A stretch of DNA of 64,000 nucleotides from Ambrosia x helenae. Its lineage: Eukaryota; Streptophyta; Magnoliopsida; Asterales; Asteraceae. The translations under genes and the position numbers were made by a program. The number at the start of each line of letters is the position of its first letter. The stretch's first letter is position 1. The notes beneath the pieces were generated by a model. That model was not told the origin of the DNA. It saw only the letters and a list, made by a program, of their open reading frames with translations, and did not search any database. Below, piece by piece: positions 1-8,551 of this stretch. Where the stretch lies: positions 76,372,575 through 76,436,574 of the forward strand of contig CM061227.1 of assembly GCA_030844895.1 (NCBI GenBank), read 5' to 3'.

Positions 1-363
1 ATTTTTATCCAAACGAAAGAAATGCCCGAACATCAAAAGGGTAGGATCGTAGCCAACAGCATGACAGAGCATCTCAAAATGTAAACCCCGGGCCAACCCA
101 TGAGGGTGTAACTGCCCGAGAGAAACCCTGTAATACTCCAATACATTCAACAAAAAAACTAAAAACGGGTGGCGAAGGTTTTAAAACTCAAAATGATGAC
201 AATACAGAGCAATTGACCCTCCTGGACACCGATCAACCGAATCATTAAGTCCATGAGCAACATGATTAAACGAAAGATCAATATCCCATTCTACACGGAA
301 AGCTTCAACCTCTTCTTGTGTAAGAGAGGAGAAACTAACTGCCATGTCCTTCTTGGCACCCAT
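1..363 (-). pseudogene. N-terminal part of a gypsy-type transposase-like (PF04195-type) gene, broken
   Basis: Reading leftwards from an ATG at 363 (or 345), the frame gives the start AVSFSSLTQEEVEAF, then a segment ending RCPGGSIALYCHHFEF. This resembles the N-terminus of the plant 'putative gypsy type transposon' domain proteins common in large plant genomes. An in-frame TAA at 181..183 stops it where the family continues with a serine followed by NLRHPF. Past that stop the same frame continues (NLRHPFLVFLLNVLEYYRVS) to the left edge, so one nonsense change seems to be the lesion seen here. The rest lies outside the window. The family match is from memory of the motif, not a search. Confidence 0.55.
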
Positions 364-577
364 TCGGCTTTGAGGGATGATCAAACAAACCAAAGGAAAG
401 AAAAAGTAACCTGATTGAAGCAATGAAAGGAAACCCTAAGAGAGAAGATGAAGGAAACTATTGATTGGAAAGAGTAATAATATAATAACTTCTAGATATA
501 ATCATAACTGGCATTAAAAACCATCACTGATAAGGCTAACACTTGTCACATCAAGTGTCACTTCAAAATTCAAATCC
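364..577. other. Short spacer upstream of the broken transposase-like gene
   Basis: No gene, tRNA or clear repeat seen. It lies between the PF04195-like fragment and the tRNA-like sequence at 578, so it is presumably 5' flank of the former. Confidence 0.3.
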
Positions 578-686
578 AGAGGTGTAACCGCCTGAAATCA
601 AGCCAAGCCATTAACCCTCGAACCTTTTATGCCTATAAGCTGAGCAAAAAGTCATAAGCCTTTGAGCTACGCCACATACACCTCTA
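578..686 (-). other. tRNA-like sequence with A and B boxes and a closing stem
   Basis: On the minus strand there is a B-box-like GGTTCGAGGGTT (613..624) and, 35 nt upstream of it, an A-box-like TAGCTCAAAGG (659..669), the spacing seen in tRNAs and tRNA-derived SINEs. The block is bracketed by AGAGGTGTA and its exact reverse complement (about 578..586 and 677..685), which could close a stem of about 9 bp. I cannot fold a clean cloverleaf, so it is probably a tRNA-derived remnant, not a functional tRNA gene. Confidence 0.35.
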
Positions 687-696
687 ACTTGGGGGA

Positions 697-1285
697 TGAT
701 GACGTGGGTAGCCTAAAGCAAAATAAATTAATAACATTGCACAAACCTACTTGAAAGGTTAAAAGGTAAAAAGGTTCCAAAGCTGATAAAGCACTGAGCA
801 TAAAGAACAAAACATATGACCTGTCTTGTCATCACATTTCTCGGTCAAAGTCCCCAGCAGTCCACACTTTGCATGTGGAGACGCTGCAACACACGGACCG
901 CAGGTCCAAAGCCTTCATCGGCTAAAAGTGGCAAGTCCCTAAGCTGCTACATGGATCAAGAGTTTATGATTACTCAATGAAGAAGATGCTTTTCCTATAA
1001 ATCAGATCACTTCATCAGTGATCTGAACACACCATCTTACATTATCACTTACACACTCTTCTATTCTCTTTGACATTCACATGTGAAAGATTCTCTCTAT
1101 CACATAACATCCCACTTGAGCTTACAAACGACATTCTGGCTTTGAGTATCACTCAAACCATAATTGTAACACTAAAAACATAAAACTCTTGAACCTCCTT
1201 CTACGTTTAGCAATGTAGAGGGACACCCACTTGCGTTAGGCAAAACTAAACCATTCAACCCTTATACCCTTCTTCTGACTCTGCA
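697..1285 (+). repeat. LTR-like fragment with polypurine tract and TATA box
   Basis: A polypurine run GGGGGATGA (691..699) directly precedes a TG start, as at the junction of a polypurine tract and a 3' LTR. A TATA box follows at 996..1002, and the block could end CA near 1285. No partner LTR, target duplication or + strand coding sequence is visible, so this is at best a truncated 3' end. The right boundary is a guess. Confidence 0.3.
996..1025 (+). promoter_or_regulatory. TATA box abutting a perfect 9-bp hairpin
   Basis: TATAAAT (996..1002) is followed at once by CAGATCACT, a 5-nt loop TCATC, and AGTGATCTG (1003..1025), a perfect 9-bp stem. Sequence downstream is C/T-rich, as in plant leader regions. 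Promoter function is inferred from the TATA box only. Confidence 0.4.
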
Positions 1286-1596
1286 CTAATGTTGGACCTA
1301 TATTTGTTGTAGCAATAGTATAGATTTTTGTTACATGAAAAATATCATTAAAAAGTTTATTGTTACCCAATAATGGATATATGAATCAACAAATGTTTGA
1401 TTTGAAGTGATTTAAAAACAAAAAATTAAATGAATAATAACATATTTATTGTAATGGAATGCAAATGAAGATTAAAATTCAAAGTAAATAAATATAGTTT
1501 TAACATATAATATAACCAAAAAATTATAGAAAAAGAAAATTAAATGATTTATGCAAAATATGATCGCATACTTATAGACAACATTTAAGTCCCCGA
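1286..1596. other. AT-rich spacer
   Basis: AT-rich sequence with no open frame, repeat boundary or RNA feature that I can support. Confidence 0.4.
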
Positions 1597-2274
1597 TTAA
1601 ACTCTCAAATTGCGCGTTTTTTCCTTTAATTTTGTAGATTTGATACTTAACCTCGTTCTATTGATATTGTAGGTCCTAAACGGCGCCCCAAAGATGAAGT
1701 TGAAGGAAACGGGCGGAAACTGGACACAACGGACACTTCGTGCACATTCTGACCCAAGTTTACGACCGTGCAACCCATGTGCACGGTCGTGCTGAGTAGC
1801 CTGGCTTGGCAACACTGCTAGTGCACGAGATCGTGTAAGCCTTAGCTCGGCAACACTGATGTGCCGAGAAAATGATATGTTTTCCACACATAATTATCAC
1901 TTATCTTATACCCAAAATCATGCTTTTATCTCTGTTTTATCATGATTTATCTTTTATTGTTGATAATTGCAGGATCAGAGGTCCGTGATGAAAAGAAGAG
2001 GAAACCCGCACAAAACGACACTAAAAGGACGAAGAATTGAAGACTTTGATGCTCTGCCAGATATAGCACGGCCGTGCTTACGACCGTGCAACTGTCCCGG
2101 GTCAATAAGTCAACATTTCCAAGTCAACAAAGGTCAATTTCAGCATTTCAAGAAGTGCACCGGCGTGCCCCATTGTATGGCACGGCCGTGCTTTACTCCA
2201 GCGTGTTCTCCAAGGATTAAATCGACCAAAACTGACTAGACGGTTAGCTGTACTAAGTGGCACGGGTGTGCCAG
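1597..2274. repeat. Decayed retroelement sequence rich in CACGGCCGTG-type palindromes
   Basis: The block holds several variants of the palindromic motif CACGGYCGTG (for example near 1779..1790, 2068..2090 and 2180..2190). The same motif type recurs at 21990..22030 beside an Athila-like remnant. There is a polypyrimidine/GCAG splice-acceptor-like stretch near 1970, but no protein I recognise. RE5 is inserted at its right end. Confidence 0.35.
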
Positions 2275-4666
2275 TGTCACACCCCGCCTAAGGCGGAAAC
2301 ACGAGGTGCAACTGAAATGATTTCCAAGCACAAAAGTTACACGAGCATCATTTAAGAAAACAGGAAATACCATTTAAAACATTCAAGTTTTACAAAACAT
2401 GACATTAATTGTTTGAATTAGACACCATTGTTAAAAGTGTTTAGACCAAAACATCACAATAACGGATCAAAAGGTGGTATCCTCCACAAAATGCTCGCAC
2501 GCGACCTTCCCAAGTTCCATGCTCCATGCTAATTTCCTGAAAAAACATGCATGAAAATAAATGGGTCAACAAAAAGTTGGTGAGTTCACTGGTTTTGTAT
2601 GTTGGACCTGTAATCCCAAATCCGACTAAATTATTGCCTAGCTAGGGCAATAATGTCATACCCTCAAATTACCATTTGCGGGGTTTTACCGCGAGGCGCA
2701 TGACAAACCAGGATCCAAGTCAACGATCACAATAAACAACTCTATATGAAAAACGTAAAGAGACATAACCAACAATTTTATAAGCGGAAGCGTTTAAGTA
2801 GCATTTAATCAACTATGCTATCACTCCAAAAGTTATTCAAAATACTTTTATTACAAAACGTGCAACTATGCCTAGACGCCAATGCAGACCCGTGCGCCTA
2901 GTTCCATATGTTGCTACCTTAGCGACCTGAGAAAAACATGCCAAAAAGATGTCAACATATAATGCTGGTGAGTTCACAGGTTTGTTCAAAATGTTACCAA
3001 AATGTTACCATGTCCATACTATATCAATGTTACCGAGTACGCTAGCTAGGCGTATGTTTTATTACTACTACGATTGGAAACCATTACTAGACACGTTTAG
3101 CAATGTTTAGCATGTTTAAGCAGCCCGTATGTTCAGCACGATAATGTTCCTGTTCGAGACAATATGCACCCGCCCGGCCCTCCAAGCCGACGAGTGGGGC
3201 AGGTCACGCCCAATAGATCTATCCACATTTCCCCCGTTGTGCATCCCCGCACATTCATGGTTTCCCCCGGGACTTTCCAAAGATCGTATAGCAATATAGA
3301 GTTAAAAAAAACCATAGTATGACATATGCTACCAAAACAGTTTAGCGCATGTTTTCTCCCCCAAAAGTCAAAGCAGTAAAAGTGGGGCCGTGAACTCACC
3401 TTAGATAGCGTTCTTCAATTACAAGTAAAGATGTTTAGCCCTTGATAATCCCTCTACCGGAGATCTATCAAAATGTTCACATAAGTGTTCCGACTAATAA
3501 CCATAAGGTTATCTAGTCCCCGATTGTCCAGATCGTAACCAAGTATGTTTTAAAACGTGTTCAAATGTTTAACCGACACACTAGACCGACCCGACATCCC
3601 GTTGGTGACCCATTACCCTAACTAATCAAGTACACATAGATTACACACAAGGTTCAAGCATAAAACACTTAGTTTGTATCAAAAATCTCATTTCTGCATC
3701 AGAACGGTCGAACAAGTCAGTTTTAAGTCTCCTTCGCACCTTTTTAGTCTCCTTCGCCCGTTTTACATTTCGTTCGACCGTTCGATGCCTCCTTCGCCCG
3801 TTTTACCTCATTCGCCCAACAAAAACCCAGGTTCAACCCTGGTCTTCCTCCTTCGCACCTTCGATCGGTCGAAGGAGGCCAGGTTCGCCCCTGTTGTGCA
3901 ATTTTTCCTAAAAACGCTTCAAACACATTCAAAACGACTCGAAACATCATCAAACACAGCAGTCAAGCATGGATAACTTATTCCTACAAAACCCCACCGA
4001 TTTTCCACGATAATACGTCCGTTTTAGCCCTTTCCCAAAATGGTAAAGATTATGGAAACATCACTTTCATGCATGAATAATTTACCCAATTTGGAAACTT
4101 TTGAAATCGATTCATGCTTAGCTTAAAATACTCAGTTTGTCGATTATCTGATCTTTTCTTATCAATTCTATTGATCATAAATATCATGCATCAAGTTTAA
4201 ATCTAATAAAACCCCTAAATACCCATAATATCATCCTATTCAATCCTAACCCTAAACAACAATATTCCAACATCAATAACAATCCTATATCATGTTTCTA
4301 TCATAGATATAGCAGCAAATCATTGAACATCACACAACACCACGTAATATACAATTTACATATGTTATTCACCATGAAACCTATGTTAAATGATAATGTT
4401 TTGATTTAGAAAGATGTTTAAAAGGTTTTTAATCATAAAAACACCCTTAGAACAGATCCGGACAATTAGGGTTAGATGAAAACGAATTAAAATGCTTTTA
4501 AAAAGGTTTAGGATTATGAACACACCTTGGATTCTTGTTTAGATGTTGTAGATAGGTTAGATTATGAAAAAGAAGAGCAAAAAATCCTTCCTTAGTGTTT
4601 TAGATCGTTTGAGAGTGTTTTGAGACGGTTAGGGTTTGTGAAATGATGAAAAATGACAAAGGTTGG

Positions 4667-4674
4667 TATTTATA
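4667..4674 (-). promoter_or_regulatory. RE1 LTR TATA box
   Basis: Minus-strand TATAAATA, identical in the other LTR at 15777..15784. The hairpin array at 4683..4853 lies immediately upstream in the direction of transcription, and the sequence downstream of the box reads towards gag. Confidence 0.6.
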
Positions 4675-4682
4675 CTAATCCT

Positions 4683-4853
4683 CCTTCGCACCATTTCAAT
4701 GGTCGAAGGTGGTGTCCTTCGACCGTTTCACAGGGTCGAATGAGCCCTGTTCTGGTCGAAGGGAATTCCTTCAATTCCACTTCCCTGGTTCGCCCATCTA
4801 CAAAGGGTCGAACCAGACAAATTTCTCTCCTTCGACCACTCGAAGTGGTCGAA
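4683..4853 (-). repeat. Promoter-proximal array of TTCGMCC/GGKCGAA hairpins in RE1 LTR
   Basis: Four stem-loops in 170 bp: 4683..4709 (12 pairs around a bulged C), 4718..4740, 4787..4814 and 4831..4853 (10 perfect pairs). All use TTCG[A/C]CC on one arm and GG[G/T]CGAA on the other. The right LTR carries the same four, some improved (at its second hairpin a CCC/GGG match replaces CCG/GGG). Related motifs without such regular pairing occur at about 3708..3900. S2, an unrelated LTR, has the same design. Confidence 0.7.
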
Positions 4854-5246
4854 CCAGGATTCCTTTTTGACTAGTTTTCCAGTTTGTCGTGTTTAACGCA
4901 TTCTAACATATCTTAACACATAAGCATGCATCCTTCGTCTATATTTTACATATTTAAGCATAGATAATCATTTACACATCATTTAAACACATCTATGTAT
5001 ATAATCCACCACACGACCCATAATCTACACATACACTTAATTAGTTCATGTAATGTCACCAACAACGGAACCCGGTACTAGTGTATTACTAAAACGACTC
5101 CCAATGATCCTCCAGATCACTGTACCCTGGACAATCCTAACTTGACCCGACTCAACTAACCCAGTTAAGTTTGTTTATAAACGTTTCTCGCTAAGGTAGA
5201 CTTAGATGTTACTAATATGTTTAAGCCAAACATGCCGGGTGTCACA

Positions 5247-5259
5247 TCATCCCCACGTT
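5247..5259 (-). promoter_or_regulatory. RE1 polypurine tract
   Basis: Minus-strand purine-rich AACGTGGGGATGA ends exactly where the 3' LTR begins with TGTGACA, the standard position of the plus-strand DNA primer. Confidence 0.75.
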
Positions 5260-5264
5260 GAAAG

Positions 5265-5283
5265 AATTTTCGTCCCGAAAATT
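5265..5283 (-). other. Hairpin upstream of the RE1 polypurine tract
   Basis: Minus-strand AATTTTCG-GGA-CGAAAATT, an 8-bp stem with a 3-nt loop, a few bases upstream of the polypurine tract. The same design with different but still paired arms occurs at 5367..5385, 33492..33510, 33586..33604, 40867..40882 and 51751..51767. Confidence 0.7.
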
Positions 5284-5341
5284 GCGCAAAGCCCCAAAAG
5301 AAAGAAACGAAATAGAACAGAACGAAAAGGAAATTACCGGA

Positions 5342-5385
5342 TGTCACATCATCCCCACGTTGAAAGGAATCTCGACCCGAGATTC
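5342..5385 (-). repeat. Second, inner copy of hairpin + polypurine tract + LTR-start mimic in RE1
   Basis: Minus strand: hairpin GAATCTCG-GGT-CGAGATTC (5367..5385), then AACGTGGGGATGA (5349..5361), then TGTGACATCCGG, which imitates the true LTR start. It lies 102 bp inside the real junction. RE2 has the same arrangement with 94-bp spacing. The hairpin overlaps the stop codon of the integrase frame. Confidence 0.7.
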
Positions 5386-5911
5386 ATTCCGCTTCAGTAG
5401 TAACATGCCTGGATTCAAACGCGCGTTTCGGAAAAAGATGAGGATACTTAGCTTTCATCTGATCCTCCCGTTCCCATGTGAACTCCGGTCCACGGTTCGA
5501 GTTCCAACGGACTTTAACGATGCGGATTTTACTCCGACGAAGGCTACGAATCTTGTAGTCGAGGATCTCGACAGGTTCCTCCACAATGCGAAGACGATCA
5601 TCAACCTTGATCTCTTCCAGTGGTACAATGCGAGATTCATCAGCCAAACACTTATTCAAGTTAGACACATGGAAGACGTTGTGCACACTACCGAGCTCCG
5701 CCGGTAAGTCAAGTCTGTATGCCACCGGTCCAATCCGATCCAGGATTGCGAATGGTCCGACATAACGAGGGTTAAGCTTGCCACGCTTTCCAAAGCGTAT
5801 GACGCCCTTCCATGGTGAAACTTTCAGGAGTACTTTGTCCCCAACCTGGAACTCTAAAGGTTTTCGACGGCGATCGGCATAGCTCTTCTGGCGATCCCGT
5901 GCAGCAGCCAA
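5384..5911 (-). CDS. RE1 integrase C-terminus with chromodomain
   Basis: This is the last part of the RE1 polyprotein, separated from the rest by one TAA. It covers the GKLNPRYVGPF integrase C-terminal fold, the HNVFHVSNLNKC segment, and a C-terminal chromodomain around VKVRWNSNRGPEFTWERED. In chromoviruses the chromodomain steers integration towards chromatin carrying particular histone marks. The frame can be opened only from a TTG, because the true protein would be read through from upstream. It ends at a TGA inside the inner hairpin, about 125 bp before the LTR. Confidence 0.85.
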   Translation of the reverse strand: MAAARDRQKSYADRRRKPLEFQVGDKVLLKVSPWKGVIRFGKRGKLNPRYVGPFAILDRIGPVAYRLDLPAELGSVHNVFHVSNLNKCLADESRIVPLEEIKVDDRLRIVEEPVEILDYKIRSLRRSKIRIVKVRWNSNRGPEFTWEREDQMKAKYPHLFPKRAFESRHVTTEAE

Positions 5912-5914
5912 ACG

Positions 5915-8551
5915 TTAACGGATCTGTACGATTTTCTCCGAAGTTTCGTACACGAGTTCCGGACCAGTGAGCTGGCTCTCGCCCACCTCGGCCCAACAAA
6001 GTGGTGATCGGCATTTCCGTCCGTAAAGAGCCTCGAACGGAGCTACCTTGATGCTAGAGTGATAGCTGTTGTTGTAGGAGAACTCCACTAACGGCAGGTG
6101 AATCTCCCAACTTTTGCCAAAATCGATAACACATGCCCGAAGCATGTCTTCCAAGGTTTGAATCGTCCGCTCACTCTGTCCATCAGTTTGCGGATGATAA
6201 GCCGTACTCATATCCAACTGAGTACCCAAAGCCTTGTGCAGAGCCTTCCAGAAACGCGAAGCGAAACGAGAATCACGATCAGAGATAATAGAAACAGGCA
6301 CCCCGTGCCGAGCAACCACCTCCTTAAGGTAAAGTCGAGCTAACCGCTCGAGTCCATCGGTTTCCTTAATAGGTATAAAACGCGCCGATTTTGTCAGCCG
6401 GTCAACAATCACCCAGATCATATCATAACCAGTAGGTGATCTTGGCAGCTTGGTGACAAAATCCATCGTGATTCGCTCCCACTTCCATTCCGGAACCTCT
6501 GGTTGTTGCAGGAGACCAGACGGCCTCTGATACTCCACCTTGACTTTAGCACAAGTCAAACATTTGCTGACGTAAGAAGCTATATCAGCTTTCATGTTCG
6601 GCCACCAATAAAGTATCTTCAAATCCTGATACATCTTATCGGAGCCAGGGTGAATGGAATACCGGGATTTGTGAGCTTCATCCAAAACAAGCTCGCGCAA
6701 TCCCCCGAACAATGGGACCCAAACACGTCCCGCAAAATAGTGTAAGCCATCGGTCCTGAGCTCAAGATGCTTGTCAGCACTGTGCATAGTTTCAGCCTTA
6801 AGGTTTTTCTCCTTCAAGGCTTCCAACTGTGCAGAACGGATTTGGTCAGGCAACGACGAATTAATGGTGAGCTGTAAGGCTCGAACACGGCGAGGATTCA
6901 CAGACTCCTTCCTGCTCAAGGCGTCCGCCACGACGTTCGCCTTGCCAGGATGGTACTTGATGGCACAGTCATAATCGTTCAGGAGTTCAACCCAGCGACG
7001 CTGTCGCATGTTCAACACCTTCTGGTCGAAAATGTGCTGAAGACTCTTGTGATCAGTATATACTTCACACTTGGTACCGTACAAGTAATGTCTCCAGATT
7101 TTCAACGCAAAGACCACCGCACCCAGTTCCAAGTCATGAGTAGTGTAGTTCTTCTCATGAACTTTGAGTTGACGAGAAGCATAAGCAATAACCTTCCCGC
7201 GTTGCATCAACACGCAACCGAGACCACGAATAGAAGCATCACAGTACACAACGAAATCATCAGTACCCTCCGGCAAGGATAAGATAGGAGCAGAACAAAG
7301 TTTAAGCTTCAGCATCTGAAATGCTGATTCTTGTGGTTCATCCCAGTCGAACTTTCGGTCCTTCTGGGTAAGAGCAGTGAGGGGTTGAGCGATCTTCGAA
7401 AATCCCTCAATGAAACGACGATAATAACCCGCAAGACCTAGGAATTGCCGCACCTCAGATGGCGTCTTTGGTGCTTCCCAGTCCTTAATAGCTTCGATCT
7501 TAGCCGGATCAACATGAATTCCCAGTTCATTCACCACATGTCCTAGGAATTGAACTTCACGTAACCAAAAATCACACTTCGAGAACTTAGCATACAACTG
7601 CTCCTGTCTCAAAAGTTCCAAGACCAACCGCAGATGTTCCTCATGATCCGCCTTGTTCTTGGAATAAATCAGAATGTCATCAATGAACACGATAACGAAC
7701 TTATCAAGGTAAGGTTTGCAAACGCGGTTCATCAGATCCATGAACACCGCCGGTGCGTTAGTGAGACCGAAAGGCATGACCAAGAACTCAAAATGGCCAT
7801 AACGAGTGCGAAAAGCAGTCTTCTGAATGTCAGCTTCCCTGACGCGCAACTGGTGATAACCGGACCGCAAATCAATCTTCGAATAGTAGTTGGAGCCCTG
7901 AAGCTGGTCAAAGAGATCATCAATGCGAGGAAGAGGATAACGATTCTTGATGGTCACTTTGTTCAGCTCGCGATAATCAATACACATACGAAGACTTCCG
8001 TCCTTCTTCTTCACAAACAAAATAGGAGCTCCCCACGGGGAAGAACTCGGTCGGATGAAACCCTTTTCCAAGAGTTCCTGTAACTGGTTGGACAACTCTT
8101 GCATCTCGGGAGGTGCAAGACGATACGGAGCTCGGGCAATAGGAGCTGCACCCGGAGTAAGATCGATACCAAACTCAACCTGACGATGGGGAGGAAGACC
8201 AGGTAAATCATCAGGAAACACATCAGAAAAGTCACGAACCACCGGAATATCCTCGATCTTCTTCTCATCGTCAGTAGAAACGTTAACAAGTGCCAGAATG
8301 GCCGAACAGCCCTTCCGAAGATACTTACGGGCTTTCATGCTAGAAATGATACTCAGCGGAGCACCGCTTTTCTCGCCACGAACCGAAAGAATCTCTCCAT
8401 CAGGGAGAGGGATCCGAATAACCTTGTCGAAACAAACGATCTCCGCGCGATACAACGATAACCAATCCATGCCAACCACGACATCAAAACTACCCAGGGG
8501 TACCGGCATAAGGTCAATGGGGAAGACAAACCCGACAGTTCCAAGCGACAT
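5915..8551 (-). CDS. RE1 pol: RT, RNase H and integrase core
   Basis: An 878-residue frame. A protease-to-RT linker with the usual VVGMDWL motif comes first (about 25..31). Reverse transcriptase follows, with the catalytic FIDD at 289..292. RNase H has D438, E475 and D500. Integrase has its zinc-binding pair H/H and C664/C667, then D717, D758 and E794 as the DDE triad. These make cDNA in the cytoplasmic particle, degrade the RNA template and insert the DNA in the nucleus. Lesions: the frame is offset from gag-protease near 8540, so the ATG at 8551 is probably not a real start, and a TAA at 5915..5917 cuts off the chromodomain. No other damage seen. Confidence 0.9.
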   Translation of the reverse strand: MSLGTVGFVFPIDLMPVPLGSFDVVVGMDWLSLYRAEIVCFDKVIRIPLPDGEILSVRGEKSGAPLSIISSMKARKYLRKGCSAILALVNVSTDDEKKIEDIPVVRDFSDVFPDDLPGLPPHRQVEFGIDLTPGAAPIARAPYRLAPPEMQELSNQLQELLEKGFIRPSSSPWGAPILFVKKKDGSLRMCIDYRELNKVTIKNRYPLPRIDDLFDQLQGSNYYSKIDLRSGYHQLRVREADIQKTAFRTRYGHFEFLVMPFGLTNAPAVFMDLMNRVCKPYLDKFVIVFIDDILIYSKNKADHEEHLRLVLELLRQEQLYAKFSKCDFWLREVQFLGHVVNELGIHVDPAKIEAIKDWEAPKTPSEVRQFLGLAGYYRRFIEGFSKIAQPLTALTQKDRKFDWDEPQESAFQMLKLKLCSAPILSLPEGTDDFVVYCDASIRGLGCVLMQRGKVIAYASRQLKVHEKNYTTHDLELGAVVFALKIWRHYLYGTKCEVYTDHKSLQHIFDQKVLNMRQRRWVELLNDYDCAIKYHPGKANVVADALSRKESVNPRRVRALQLTINSSLPDQIRSAQLEALKEKNLKAETMHSADKHLELRTDGLHYFAGRVWVPLFGGLRELVLDEAHKSRYSIHPGSDKMYQDLKILYWWPNMKADIASYVSKCLTCAKVKVEYQRPSGLLQQPEVPEWKWERITMDFVTKLPRSPTGYDMIWVIVDRLTKSARFIPIKETDGLERLARLYLKEVVARHGVPVSIISDRDSRFASRFWKALHKALGTQLDMSTAYHPQTDGQSERTIQTLEDMLRACVIDFGKSWEIHLPLVEFSYNNSYHSSIKVAPFEALYGRKCRSPLCWAEVGESQLTGPELVYETSEKIVQIR

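Larger units (their letters stand above)
2654..5246 (-). repeat. RE1 3' LTR (minus sense)
   Basis: A 2593-bp LTR. On the plus strand it reads TGTCATACCC to CCGGGTGTCACA. It matches the right LTR throughout. Short reading frames inside it (for example 3674..3976) recur in the other LTR but carry no known domain, so they are not annotated as genes. Confidence 0.92.

Noticed and set aside
3674..3976. 100-residue frame present in both RE1 LTRs (also 14784..15086)
   Set aside because: It is repeated only because the LTRs are recent duplicates. Serine/proline/arginine-rich translation of the TTCGCCC motif block, no known domain.
5258..5707. 149-residue + strand open frame
   Set aside because: It is antisense to the RE1 chromodomain and has no domain of its own. 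The same holds for 7634..8083, 8749..9126 and 9469..9855 on the + strand.
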